DNA of 64,000 bases from Flavobacteriales bacterium (GTDB taxonomy: Bacteria > Bacteroidota > Bacteroidia > Flavobacteriales_F > PHOS-HE28): positions 62,001 to 126,000 of the forward strand of contig JADJXF010000017.1 of the NCBI GenBank assembly GCA_016715995.1, written 5' to 3'. Both the position numbers and the translations under genes were made by a program. Below, piece after piece: positions 26,988-35,912 of the stretch; position 1 is the stretch's first letter; every line of letters begins with the position of its first letter. Under the pieces are notes generated by a model. That model worked only from the letters and a program-made list of their open reading frames with translations, ran no database searches and had not been told where the DNA came from.

Positions 26988-29243
26988 TCACTCATCCTTC
27001 ACCCCGTCAGGTGTAGGCTCCAAGGGATTCTCTTCCTCCGGTTCGATGTACTCCTCCACCTTGCGCTCGGGCAGGTTCGTGGCGAAGAAAGCCGGCTTCA
27101 GGCCGGTGTTGAGGTCGATGGCCTCGACCTTCATCACCAGTTCTCCCGCAGGTCCACCGGTCTGGGTGATCATACGCGGGAACAACACGCCCCCCGCAGG
27201 CTGGTAGTCGCTGTAGTCGGTGATGATGGTGACCGCTCGGCCATCGACGGAGCGCTGCTCGACGCGCCGCAGCTTCAGCCCGCTGCTGATCTCGAAGTAA
27301 TCCCCGGCGCTTCCGCCTGTGGCTAGCACGATATGCACCTTGTAGACCGGCTTGCCATCGACGGTCGTTCGCCCTGCGAGCACCATCCGCTCCACGTTGG
27401 GTCCGTATCTGACCTCGGGCACCGGGTGCCCGTTGAACTGGAGGTCGCCCAGGTCCGCGTCCTCCAGTTCCACCACGCCTTGGGAATCGCTCCGCATGGC
27501 CCGTTGGCCGTCGTAGGCCTCTTCACGCATTACGGAGCCGTTGGACTTCACCGTTGAACGAAACAGGCCATCCGGGCCATACCACTGCACGATCTCCAAC
27601 GGCATGTCCTTCATCTCGGTGGATAACTGCATGCGCATGTCCTTGATCCGACCGATGGCCTCCCGGCCACCGATCGCGGCGATGTGCGCATCGAGCACCT
27701 GTTGGGCTGTGCGGTCGCGCACCGGTTCGAACTGCTCCACGAAAAATTCACCGTTGTGGTCCAGCTCCGTCACCACCGGGTTGGTGGCCCAGCTCAGCGG
27801 CTCCAATCTGTGCAACAGCTTACGCTTGTCCCCGACCACGAGGATGACAGCGTTATCGGGGTGCAGGAATGCTTCTGCAGCGGCTTGCACATCCTCGGCC
27901 GTCACGGCTTCCAAGCGCTTCAGATAGGTGGCGTAGTGGTCCTTGGGCAGTTCATTCAGGTAGGTGTTCAATGCGAAGCGCGCGATGGTGCGCGGGTCCT
28001 CCAAGCTGCGCGCGAAGCTGCCGGCCATGAACCGTTTGGCGAGATCGAGCTCTTCCGGTGAGACGCGCGTGGTGCGCATCCGCTCAATCTCCTTGATGGT
28101 CTCTGCGATAGCGCTATCGGTGACCGCGGTGCGCACATTGGCGCTCGTATGGAAATGGCCGTTGAACCGGTCCGCATCCAGCGTGGCATGGCTGCCGTAA
28201 GTCCATCCTTTGTCCTCGCGCAGGTTCTGCATCAGCTGCGCGTTGAACACCCCGCCGCCCAGGATGGTGTTCATCACCTGAGCACTGAGCGCCCGCACGT
28301 CCTTGGGCTGCAGGTTCAGCGGGAAGCCCACACGGATGACGGATTGCGCCGCGCCGGGCCGGTCCACGATGATGACGCGCCGTGGTCCGCGGGGAATGGC
28401 CGGCTTCTCCAGGAAGCGCACCTCGCCGATGCCTTCGATTGTTTGCTTTCCATCCTCATCCACCACGGTGTACTTCTGCGCGGGCTTCCAGTCGCCGAAC
28501 CGAGCCTTGGCCAAGGCCTTCGCCTCCTTCTCGGTGATATCCCCCACGAAGACCAGATAGCCCTTCTCCGGTCGGAAGAACTTGGCGTGATAGGCCTTGA
28601 GCTGCTGCTCGTTCACCTGCGCGATGCTGCGCTCGGTGGCCACTTCACCATATGGATGCGACCGGCCATAAGTGACCGAGCGACCGACCGCTTCACCGAT
28701 GGCTGAAGGGTCGTCCTTTCGCTGCTGCACTTCGCTGAGTGTCCGTTTCTTCGCTTTGGCCAGTTCATCCGATGGAAACGTCGGCGCGGTCGCCACGTCG
28801 GCCATGATGGGCAGCAGCGCCTCCAAGTGCTTCTTCAGCACGCTGGCATACACGCCCTCTGAATTGGCAGAGAGCTGCGCGCCCAAGCGATCCACGTCCT
28901 GATCGATCTGCGCCTTGCTGCGGTTGCCCGCTCCGTGGGTGAGCAGATCGCCCATCATCTCGACGAATCCGACCTGGTTGCCCTGCGACATCGGCGGGAT
29001 GTCGAATCGCAACTGGACGCCCACCATGGGCAGCTTGTGGTTCTCCACCACGATCACGCGCAGGCCATTGGGTAGGGTGAAGGTCTTGTGCTCGCCTATG
29101 TTCACGATTGGTGCCGGGGCCGGGACGGGCGGAAGGGTGCGGTCGATCTGAGCGTTCATCAGGAAGGGTAGGAACAGGCCCGTTGCGGCGCAGATCCCTT
29201 TCAGGGAGGCCAGGCGTCGGCTGTTGGTTTGGGACGTGCTCAT
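26988..29243 (-). CDS. M16 family peptidase-like subunit without the zinc motif
   Basis: The 751-residue protein has a signal peptide (ICAATGLFLPFLMNAQ) and two M16 domains: an N-terminal domain starting KTFTLPNGLRVIVVENHKLP and a second starting near PAIPRGPRRVIIVD. The usual zinc site HxxEH is absent: the equivalent segment reads VEMMGDLLTHGAG. This is the pattern of the non-catalytic partner in heterodimeric M16B peptidases. The C-terminal extra about 230 residues (MQLSTEMKDMPLEIVQWYG and FEISSGLKLRRVEQRSVDG) resemble a LolA-like/outer-membrane lipoprotein-sorting fold. It starts 11 bases after the catalytic subunit gene, so the two form an operon. The product is likely periplasmic. Confidence 0.87.
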   Translation of the reverse strand: MSTSQTNSRRLASLKGICAATGLFLPFLMNAQIDRTLPPVPAPAPIVNIGEHKTFTLPNGLRVIVVENHKLPMVGVQLRFDIPPMSQGNQVGFVEMMGDLLTHGAGNRSKAQIDQDVDRLGAQLSANSEGVYASVLKKHLEALLPIMADVATAPTFPSDELAKAKKRTLSEVQQRKDDPSAIGEAVGRSVTYGRSHPYGEVATERSIAQVNEQQLKAYHAKFFRPEKGYLVFVGDITEKEAKALAKARFGDWKPAQKYTVVDEDGKQTIEGIGEVRFLEKPAIPRGPRRVIIVDRPGAAQSVIRVGFPLNLQPKDVRALSAQVMNTILGGGVFNAQLMQNLREDKGWTYGSHATLDADRFNGHFHTSANVRTAVTDSAIAETIKEIERMRTTRVSPEELDLAKRFMAGSFARSLEDPRTIARFALNTYLNELPKDHYATYLKRLEAVTAEDVQAAAEAFLHPDNAVILVVGDKRKLLHRLEPLSWATNPVVTELDHNGEFFVEQFEPVRDRTAQQVLDAHIAAIGGREAIGRIKDMRMQLSTEMKDMPLEIVQWYGPDGLFRSTVKSNGSVMREEAYDGQRAMRSDSQGVVELEDADLGDLQFNGHPVPEVRYGPNVERMVLAGRTTVDGKPVYKVHIVLATGGSAGDYFEISSGLKLRRVEQRSVDGRAVTIITDYSDYQPAGGVLFPRMITQTGGPAGELVMKVEAIDLNTGLKPAFFATNLPERKVEEYIEPEEENPLEPTPDGVKDE

Positions 29244-29254
29244 CGGGTGCCGGT

Positions 29255-30571
29255 TCAGGGTTGCTTCTGGCTCATGGGCAGGTAGTGCAACACAACACGA
29301 TTGCCGGTGAAGTAGGTGCTCGCTGCGCGCTTCAGATCCTCCGGCGTGAGGGCCAGGTACCGATCGATCTCGGTGTTCACCAGCCTGGTATCGCCGAGCA
29401 GCATGTGGCAGCGGGCTAGGTCGCTGGCGATGCCTGCGATCCGTGCGCGGTCCTGCACATTCTCCATTTCCAGTTGGGCCATCAACTTGGCGAATTCCTC
29501 CTTGGGCACGCCCTCGTTCTGGATGCGCGATACCTCAGCCAGCATGGCTTGCTCCAGCGCGCCGGCCTCCACGCCCGCATTGGCGATGGCGTACATGATG
29601 GCCAAGCCGCCCTGCTCGAAGGGCAGGCTGAAAGCGCCTGTGGCAATGGCTTTCTGCTGCTGGTCCTTGAGCGCGGTGCTAAGGCGACTGCTGTTCCCGG
29701 TGCTGAGCAGACGGTTCACCAGGTCCACCGCGTAGAAATCCGCTGAGCCGGTTGGCGGGATGCGGTAGGCGAGCACCACGGCGGGCAGCTGGATCCGGTC
29801 ATGCACGATGTCTCGCTTCTCTCCGTGCATCGGGGGCTCTTCGACGACGGGCTGGGTCACATCCGCTCCACGCGGGATATCCTTGAAATAACGGCTCACG
29901 AGTTCCCTTGCACGCGTGGGGTCGATATCGCCGGCAACAACGAGCACCGCATTGTTCGGCACATAGTACCCCTTGTAGAAGGCCTGGTAATCGGATTCAC
30001 TGGCAGCGTTCAAGTCCTCCATGAACCCGATGGTGGGCCAGCGGTACGGATGCACGGTGTAGGCCCGGTCGAGCACATCGATGAGGATGCTGCCATAGGG
30101 CTGGTTCTCATAACGCTGCCGGCGCTCTTCCTTCACCACCTCGCGCTGCGTATCCACGCCTTTCTGATCCACCTTGGCATGCAGCATCCGCTCGCTCTCG
30201 AGCCAAAGGCCCAATTCAAGCTGATTGCTGGGCAGCACCTCGAAGTAGTAGGTCCGGTCGGCGGTGGTATTCGCGTTCAGCACTCCGCCCGCCTTCTCCA
30301 CATGCTTGCTGAACTCGCCCCGGCCGATGTTCGCCGAGCCCTCGAAGAGCAGGTGCTCGAAGAAGTGCGCGAAGCCCCTCCGCGTGGGATCCTCGTTCTT
30401 GCTGCCCACGTGGTACATCACGCTCACGCACACGATCGGTGTGCTCCGGTCCTCATGGAGGATCACATGCAGCCCGTTCTCCAGGTCGAATTCGGTGTAG
30501 CGGATGGCGCCGTTCTGCGCCGGTGCGGTCGTTGCGAGCATGATGACGGAAGAGCAGATCAGGTTCTTCAT
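29255..30571 (-). CDS. M16 family zinc metallopeptidase, catalytic subunit
   Basis: The start ATG 30571 gives a signal peptide (MKNLICSSVIMLATTAPAQ). The inverted zinc motif is intact in FAHFFEHLLFEGS (HxxEH), with the third ligand Glu expected in the EVVKEERRQRYENQ region about 75 residues later. The N-terminal FDLENGLHVILHEDRSTPIV is typical of M16B peptidases. At 438 residues it is a single-chain half, and its partner is the zinc-less protein encoded immediately downstream. It probably degrades peptides in the periplasm. The longer frame to 30637 lies upstream of the signal peptide and is less likely. Confidence 0.9.
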   Translation of the reverse strand: MKNLICSSVIMLATTAPAQNGAIRYTEFDLENGLHVILHEDRSTPIVCVSVMYHVGSKNEDPTRRGFAHFFEHLLFEGSANIGRGEFSKHVEKAGGVLNANTTADRTYYFEVLPSNQLELGLWLESERMLHAKVDQKGVDTQREVVKEERRQRYENQPYGSILIDVLDRAYTVHPYRWPTIGFMEDLNAASESDYQAFYKGYYVPNNAVLVVAGDIDPTRARELVSRYFKDIPRGADVTQPVVEEPPMHGEKRDIVHDRIQLPAVVLAYRIPPTGSADFYAVDLVNRLLSTGNSSRLSTALKDQQQKAIATGAFSLPFEQGGLAIMYAIANAGVEAGALEQAMLAEVSRIQNEGVPKEEFAKLMAQLEMENVQDRARIAGIASDLARCHMLLGDTRLVNTEIDRYLALTPEDLKRAASTYFTGNRVVLHYLPMSQKQP

Positions 30572-30656
30572 CGGTGATGCCTTGGACGGTCCGGTGGCTC
30601 CAAGGGCGCCGAAGGTACTGGGCCGAGCTTGTTCCATGTCCAGCGCGCGGTGCCGC

Positions 30657-30664
30657 TAATTTTG
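30657..30664 (+). promoter_or_regulatory. TAnnTTTG box four bases before the alkB start
   Basis: TAATTTTG ends four bases before the ATG at 30669, too close to leave an untranslated leader if transcription starts about seven bases after the box. It is one of several such sites in the window. Confidence 0.5.
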
Positions 30665-30668
30665 GCTC

Positions 30669-31796
30669 ATGGAACATGCGGTCCGCACCATGGATCTCCG
30701 GCGCCGCGTCAGTCTCCGCGCGCTGCGCTACCTGATCACCTTCATCGCTCCTGCGATGGGTTTGGTGTCGCTGCTTGGCCACGGCGCATGGACCTGGACC
30801 CTCCCTCTGCATGCCTTCGTCGCGGTGCCGCTGCTCGAATTGCTGCTGCCGCACCGGGCCGACAACCTCAGTGATGAGGAAGAGGCGATGGCGAAGGACG
30901 ATCCGCTCTTCGATGCGCTGATTTATGCGCTGGTGCCGGTGCAATGGGGCATGCTCGTGCTGTTCCTGTTCCAGGTTGCGGAGCCAGGCCTGGCATGGTG
31001 GGAGGTGACGGGCCGCATCTTCAGCATGGGCATCCTGTGCGGCATTTATGGCATCAACGTGGCGCACGAGTTGGGGCACCGTGCAAAGCGCTGGGAGCGC
31101 GACCTGTCCCGGGCGCTGTTGCTCACCAGCCTGTACATGCACTTCATCATCGAGCACAACCGTGGCCATCATCGCCGTGTGGCCACACCCGATGATCCGG
31201 CCTCGGCACGATACGGCGAATGGGTCTATGCGTTCTGGGCGCGCAGCGTCGTATTCAGCTTCATCAGCGCATGGCAGCTCGAAGCGGACCGGTTGCGCAA
31301 AGCCGGGCATGCGGTTCTTGGATGGCGCAGCGAGATGGTGCAAGCCCTGCTCTGGCAGGTCGGTCTGGTGGTCGCGATCGCTTTCGCGTTCGGGCCATTC
31401 GTCGCGGCATGCTTCTTAGCCGCAGCGGTCATCGGCATGCTGCTGCTGGAGACCGTGAACTACATCGAGCACTATGGGCTGCGCCGGAAACGCGACGCGC
31501 AGGGCCGCTATCGCCGGGTGGAGCATGTTCATTCCTGGAATAGCGACCACCTCATCGGACGCCTCACCCTCTTCGAGCTCACGCGGCACAGCGACCATCA
31601 TTGGAAGGCGAGCAAGAGGTATCAAACGCTGCGAAGCATCGATGCCGCGCCGCAGCTCCCCACCGGCTACCCGGGCACGATGCTCCTCAGCCTCGCGCCG
31701 CCGCTGTTCTTCGCCGTGATGGATCCGCGCCTCAAGTCCATGACGCTTTGCGACGAGGACGTCGAACTGGCCCGCAACGTCGACCACCGACGATAA
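30669..31796 (+). CDS. alkB: Alkane 1-monooxygenase, AlkB type
   Basis: This integral-membrane di-iron enzyme hydroxylates the terminal carbon of medium-chain alkanes using electrons from a rubredoxin. The 375-residue protein has about six membrane helices and the histidine boxes of the family: AHELGH, EHNRGHHRRV, NYIEHYGLRR and TRHSDHHW. The C-terminal YPGTMLLSLAPPLFFAVMD is also family-typical. No rubredoxin or rubredoxin reductase is visible nearby. The next gene is a malate synthase-like remnant, which fits growth on alkanes through acetyl-CoA and the glyoxylate shunt, though the enzyme may act on other hydrophobic compounds. Confidence 0.9.
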   Translation: MEHAVRTMDLRRRVSLRALRYLITFIAPAMGLVSLLGHGAWTWTLPLHAFVAVPLLELLLPHRADNLSDEEEAMAKDDPLFDALIYALVPVQWGMLVLFLFQVAEPGLAWWEVTGRIFSMGILCGIYGINVAHELGHRAKRWERDLSRALLLTSLYMHFIIEHNRGHHRRVATPDDPASARYGEWVYAFWARSVVFSFISAWQLEADRLRKAGHAVLGWRSEMVQALLWQVGLVVAIAFAFGPFVAACFLAAAVIGMLLLETVNYIEHYGLRRKRDAQGRYRRVEHVHSWNSDHLIGRLTLFELTRHSDHHWKASKRYQTLRSIDAAPQLPTGYPGTMLLSLAPPLFFAVMDPRLKSMTLCDEDVELARNVDHRR

Positions 31797-31840
31797 CCGC
31801 CCGCCCGGTGCCTGCGTATCAGGCCGCCGATACCGGTAGC

Positions 31841-33365
31841 ATGGAAGTGGGAACCGTAGAACGCACGCTAGGACCGCGCGTGCATGAGATGCTGGAGCAT
31901 TTGCTGGCGCGATTCGACCGGCGGCGCGCGGTTTTGCTTCCCCAGCGTGAGCGGCGCATGGCGCAGCTATCGGCGGGTGATGTCGGCCACTTGGATGAAA
32001 CGGCACATGTGCGCCGCGCCACCTGGCAAGTGGACCCCACCCCTTCCGCCCTGCTAAACCGCACCGTGGAGCTGATTGGTGGCAGCACCCGGAGCGCGCT
32101 GATCACCGGGCTCAATGCAGGTGCTAGCAGTTATATCGCCGACCTCTGGAACTTCACCTGCGGAGATTCCTGGAGCATCATGCGCGCGCATCGCGTTCTG
32201 GCACGAGCTGCCCGCCTTGACCTGGCCTATCTGAATCCGGACATGGGACGCGTCCGGGCCAACCCGCGCAGCGCCACACGGCTCATCATTGCGCCACGCC
32301 CCTTGCATGTGCTGGAATCCAGCGTGCTGCTTGGGGATGAACCTTCACCCGCTGCGCTTCTCGATCTGGCCATGCTCGGTGTACATGTGCTGCTGCCGCT
32401 TACCGAACGTCACGGCGGGCTTCACCTGTTGCTGCGCGATGTGCAAAGCCATCAGGAAGCGCGTCTATGGGCGGCGATGCTCGATGAAGTGGAGCAGATG
32501 GCTGGATTGGAACGCGGCCGGATCAGCGCGACGGTCATGATCGATTCCCTAGCTGGCGCTTTGGAAGCCGACGAGATTCTCTTCGAGCTGATGCATCATG
32601 CTGCAGGTCTCTCCATTGACCCCCAGGGCTTCGCTGCGGACCACATCGCGCTCTTCAACGGGGAGGAGGCAGCGGTCTTCCCGAACCGCGAGGCCATCGG
32701 GCTGAACGCGCCGTTCCTCCACACCTTGGCGCTCCACCTCATCGGTGTCGCCATCGCCGTGGGTGCCTGGCCATCGGTGCGCCTTCCTTCACACTGCCGC
32801 CGTTGGATCCTTGAAGATCATGCCGGCTTATCAGGAGATGCTTGCTGATAAGGAGCGTGAGGCGAGCATCGGCTTCGATGGCACAATGGTCGTCCATGCC
32901 GAAACAGTGAACGCCGCCCTGGCCGAGTTCAACAAACGCATGCCAAGGGCGAATCAGCTCGGCATGTCAACTGATCACGCCATCGAACCGCACGAACTGA
33001 TCACTCCGCCGCAAGGGGCAATCACAGTGGACGGTCTCATTGGCACCATCCGCACGGTGCTGCGGTCGTTGGTGCTGCGCTGGCAAGGGAACGCCTATGT
33101 GGTGCAGGGCAGCCGATTGCACGACCGTTCGTCGCTCCGCTTGGCGATCCGGCTGCTGTGGCACTGGCGCCGCTCGCGTCGCGGGGTTGTTACCGCCACC
33201 CAATTGGACATCAACGGAGACCTGCTCCGGTTCCTGACGCGCAAAGAGGCCGATAAGCTGTTCGGGGAGAGCGATCCCCGTACCCGAGCACTGGCCAAGC
33301 AGGCAGTGGAACTCACGCTCGACCTCGTGCTGGCGGACAGCATCCCGCTGGAACCGCAGGCCTGA
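31841..33365 (+). pseudogene. Malate synthase-like gene, frameshifted and lacking signature residues
   Basis: The first frame (ATG 31841, or GTG 31808) ends at 32848 and the second ends at 33365. Together they align with malate synthase A along most of its length: VELIGGSTRSALITGLNAG, APRPLHVLESSVLLGD, RISATVMIDSLAGALEADEI, then ADKEREASIGFDGTMVVHA and PPQGAITVDG. The frame must shift near 32795-32810. Several normally invariant parts are changed: the FEDxxxPxW loop reads LWNFTCGDSW, the IETLPA Glu is Asp (MIDSLAG), and the GLNxGRWDY signature reads GLSIDPQGFAADH. The FDGT Asp of the C-terminal part remains. It is either a dead malate synthase or a divergent paralogue with another role. It lies 44 bases after alkB, probably co-transcribed. 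Confidence 0.7.
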
Positions 33366-33387
33366 GCGATCCTACCTTGGCCGCGCG

Positions 33388-33660
33388 ATGAGCGCTTGGA
33401 CACGAGTCACCGAGGGCCTTCCCGAAGACGGGCAGCGCGTGCTGTGCTTCCTGCCGCGTAACACGATCCACCTTCCCGGGAAGACCGGCGCCACCGAGGA
33501 GCGAAACGTGGTCGTGATGCGCTTCGCCCGGGACTTCTTCCTGAAGAACGTGAGCAAGACCGGATACCAAGGACCGCCTCATTTCTGGCTCGGCGAGGGC
33601 ACCAGCAACAGGTTCTTCCTCGAGGTGACGCACTGGGCACCGCTTCCGGAAGCCCCTTAA
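33388..33660 (+). CDS. DUF551-like small protein
   Basis: The 90-residue protein runs MSAWTRVTEGLPEDGQRVLC near the start and ends THWAPLPEAP; the opening W-x-x-V-x-x-x-L-P pattern and the closing VTHWxPLPxxP are typical of DUF551, often found in phage and mobile DNA but also on chromosomes. The function is unknown. It follows the malate synthase-like gene by 22 bases on the same strand. Confidence 0.7.
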   Translation: MSAWTRVTEGLPEDGQRVLCFLPRNTIHLPGKTGATEERNVVVMRFARDFFLKNVSKTGYQGPPHFWLGEGTSNRFFLEVTHWAPLPEAP

Positions 33661-33679
33661 GCACCGGCCACCGAACGGC

Positions 33680-34380
33680 TCAGCCTACGATATCGAGCAG
33701 TTCCAGCTCGAATATGAGCGTGCTGTTCGCCGGGATCTTGCCGCCGGGATGGGCCTGCGAGCCGTAGCCGATGTCGCTGGGGACATACAGCTTCCACTTG
33801 CTGCCGACCGGCATCAGCTGAAGCGCCTCCTGCCATCCGCGCACGAATCCGCTCACGGGATACTCCACCGGTTCGCCACGATCCACCGAGCTGTCGAATT
33901 TCGTTCCATCGACGAGCGTTCCGGTATAGTGAACCTTCACCTTGCTCTCGGCAGTCGGCTTGGCGCCTGTTCCTGCCTTGATCACCTCATACTGCAGGCC
34001 GCTGGCCGTGGTGGTGACCCCTTGCCGCTTGCCGTTCTCGGCCAGGAACTTCTCGCCAGCGATGCGGTTCTCCTCTCCCTTCACCCGCTCCTCGGCCATC
34101 CGGGCCTCCTGCAGCACGCGCATGTAGTCGTTGATCACTTTCTGCACCTCCTCCTCTGAAAGCACGGTTGCGCTGTCGATCCCATCCCGCAATCCCATGG
34201 CCAAGGCCGGGATATTCACATCATCGAGCTTCTGGCGCTGAAGTTGGCCCCGATGTCCGCGCCGATGGCATAGCTGACCGAGTCAATCCCGGTGGCGAGT
34301 TGAACACGCTCCTTCTGGCCGCTGCTGCAAGCGGTGATGAACGCGATGGCGAAGAAGGCGGTGGCGATGCGGATGATCAT
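33680..34380 (-). pseudogene. FKBP-type peptidyl-prolyl isomerase lipoprotein, split by a frame break near 34240
   Basis: The N-terminal part is a lipoprotein signal (MIIRIATAFFAIAFITACSS, lipobox ITAC) followed by DSVSYAIGADIGANF in one frame. The rest (QKLDDVNIPALAMGLRDGID, then the FKBP core KVHYTGTLVDGTKFDSSVDR and GWQEALQLMPVGSKWKLYVP) is in another frame ending at 33680. Adding one base in TTCAGCGCC near 34237-34243 joins them into the normal Mip/FklB layout: N-terminal dimerisation helices and C-terminal isomerase. It probably assists folding of exported proteins in the periplasm. As sequenced, the downstream frame could only start internally, near 34219, without a signal. A sequencing indel is quite likely. 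Confidence 0.82.
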
Positions 34381-34442
34381 GCTGAGGTGTGCTGCGTTTG
34401 TGGCGGAATCGGGCGCGAATGTAAATGATGCGTAGCATGACA

Positions 34443-35243
34443 TCACCCAGCCAGCACCCGCGCTTGGGCGAGCTTGAATTGCGGGAACCGGTGCAGGTTG
34501 TTGTGCCCGCCCTTGGGGAAGTCGTGCATCTCGCGTGGCACCTCCGGAGGGATGGCCGCATAGAGCCGAAGCGCGCTCGCATACGGCACCACCTGATCCC
34601 TGTGCCCATGAAAAACATGCACCGGGCAGTTCACCTTGCGGATGGAATGATCATTCCTGAACGTGTAGCGCAGCAACCAGCGGTACGGGAGCAAGGGCAG
34701 GTAGTGCCAAGCCACGTCGATCAGGTTGGCGAACGGGGTCTCCAGGAGCAGAAGCCTCGTTTGGCGCTGGGAGGCCACCGGCACGGCCAGCGCGCTTCCC
34801 AAGGACCGCCCGTATAATACAGGTGCAGCACCGGCAAGCCGCAAAGCGTGGTCGTACCATGCAAGGGCATCCTCGATCAATGCCTCTTCGCTGCGCCGGC
34901 CCCGACTCTTGCCGTAACCCCGCGGATCCGGCATGAGCACATCGTAGCCCAAGTCCACGAAACGGTCGGCGAATCGGCCCCAGCGCTGCACGCTGCCATG
35001 GTGCCCGTGGAAATAGAGCAGCAGGCCGCGCCGCTCGGGTGCGGGGAAAAGCACCGCATGCAACCGGGCGCCATCGGGACGTTCGATCCATTCCTCCTCG
35101 TGCGGAAGCGCGAACCGGTATTGGAAACGGTCGGATTTCCGGAAACCGATGAAGATGAGCCGCTCCTGGAAGAGGTAGTAGAACAGGCAGAGACCTCCAT
35201 AACCCAAGGCCACGATCGCCAGCACGCTCAGAACCCAAGGCAT
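34443..35243 (-). CDS. Alpha/beta hydrolase with N-terminal membrane anchor
   Basis: The 266-residue protein has an N-terminal membrane helix (VLSVLAIVALGYGGLCLFYY), then a hydrolase core with oxyanion-site LLYFHGHHGS, a nucleophile elbow LYGRSLGSALA (Ser), Asp in FHGHRDQVVPY and His in FPKGGHNNL. This matches the BAAT/S33-like family of membrane-anchored hydrolases (YfhR/ABHD13-type). The substrate is unknown; esterase or peptidase activity is possible. TACCTTTG lies four bases before the ATG. Confidence 0.87.
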   Translation of the reverse strand: MPWVLSVLAIVALGYGGLCLFYYLFQERLIFIGFRKSDRFQYRFALPHEEEWIERPDGARLHAVLFPAPERRGLLLYFHGHHGSVQRWGRFADRFVDLGYDVLMPDPRGYGKSRGRRSEEALIEDALAWYDHALRLAGAAPVLYGRSLGSALAVPVASQRQTRLLLLETPFANLIDVAWHYLPLLPYRWLLRYTFRNDHSIRKVNCPVHVFHGHRDQVVPYASALRLYAAIPPEVPREMHDFPKGGHNNLHRFPQFKLAQARVLAG

Positions 35244-35247
35244 GGCG

Positions 35248-35255
35248 CAAAGGTA
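35248..35255 (-). promoter_or_regulatory. TAnnTTTG box four bases before the hydrolase start
   Basis: On the minus strand the sequence reads TACCTTTG, with four bases to the ATG at 35243. The intergenic region of about 50 bases must also serve the divergent gene at 35297, which has AATCTTTG ending four bases before its ATG. Confidence 0.55.
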
Positions 35256-35296
35256 TCGGGGCCGTCAGGGCCGTTTGCTGTGGCAATCTTTGCCTC

Positions 35297-35905
35297 ATGT
35301 CGCGCTACCATCTGCTGCTCGCGATCCTGTCCGCGCAACACTGTACTGCGCAAGTGATCGGTCCGAAGCAGCTCGTTACGAGCCTCGGTGGTGGCGTTGG
35401 GGTCCTCCGGATTAGTCGATTCACACCAGGGCTTTCCTTCGGATCGGAGGCCGCAGGTTCGGCGACTTTCCGTTTCGCCTACGCGGTGAATGGCAAGCTC
35501 TCCTTCGGCGCGCATTACGACAGGGTCGGCACGGACCGCACCCCTGAAGGCATGGACCGGGTCCGCTTCACCGCCTACCTGCTGGAATGCGCTTACAGGC
35601 CCTGGCAATCGGAGCGATCCGCCGTGGAGCTCTATGCGGCGCTGGGTCCGTCGCTCATGTCGATGCGCGTGCGCGATCGGGACCTGCCGCTCGAAGGGCG
35701 CAGCACGGCTGCGGCGCTAGGTGCGCGCTACTTGCGCTTCTTTGGAAGCACCTTGGGCGCGTTCGTCGCCGTGGACCACGCGGGTAGCGTTAATATGACG
35801 GTGACGGACTACGATGGGAACGCACTTGAGGACGCTGAAGGCCGCCCCATTCAGTTGAATTGGAGCAGTCAACGCGTGAACGCCGGTCTGGTCCTCCGGT
35901 TCTGA
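35297..35905 (+). CDS. Probable outer-membrane beta-barrel protein
   Basis: The 202-residue protein has a signal peptide (MSRYHLLLAILSAQHCTAQ) and alternating hydrophobic/aromatic strands (ATFRFAYAVNGKLSFGAHY, RVRFTAYLLECAYRPW, TAAALGARYLRFFGSTLGAF), ending in LRF with a terminal aromatic residue as in outer-membrane barrels. This is consistent with an eight-stranded barrel of the OmpW/OMP_b-brl type. No specific role can be assigned. It is divergent from the hydrolase gene and convergent with guaB, seven bases away. Confidence 0.7.
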   Translation: MSRYHLLLAILSAQHCTAQVIGPKQLVTSLGGGVGVLRISRFTPGLSFGSEAAGSATFRFAYAVNGKLSFGAHYDRVGTDRTPEGMDRVRFTAYLLECAYRPWQSERSAVELYAALGPSLMSMRVRDRDLPLEGRSTAAALGARYLRFFGSTLGAFVAVDHAGSVNMTVTDYDGNALEDAEGRPIQLNWSSQRVNAGLVLRF

Positions 35906-35912
35906 GCCGGAC

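Noticed and set aside
33388..33660. DUF551 protein as evidence of a prophage
   Set aside because: No phage structural, integrase or lysis gene lies nearby, and DUF551 also occurs on chromosomes.
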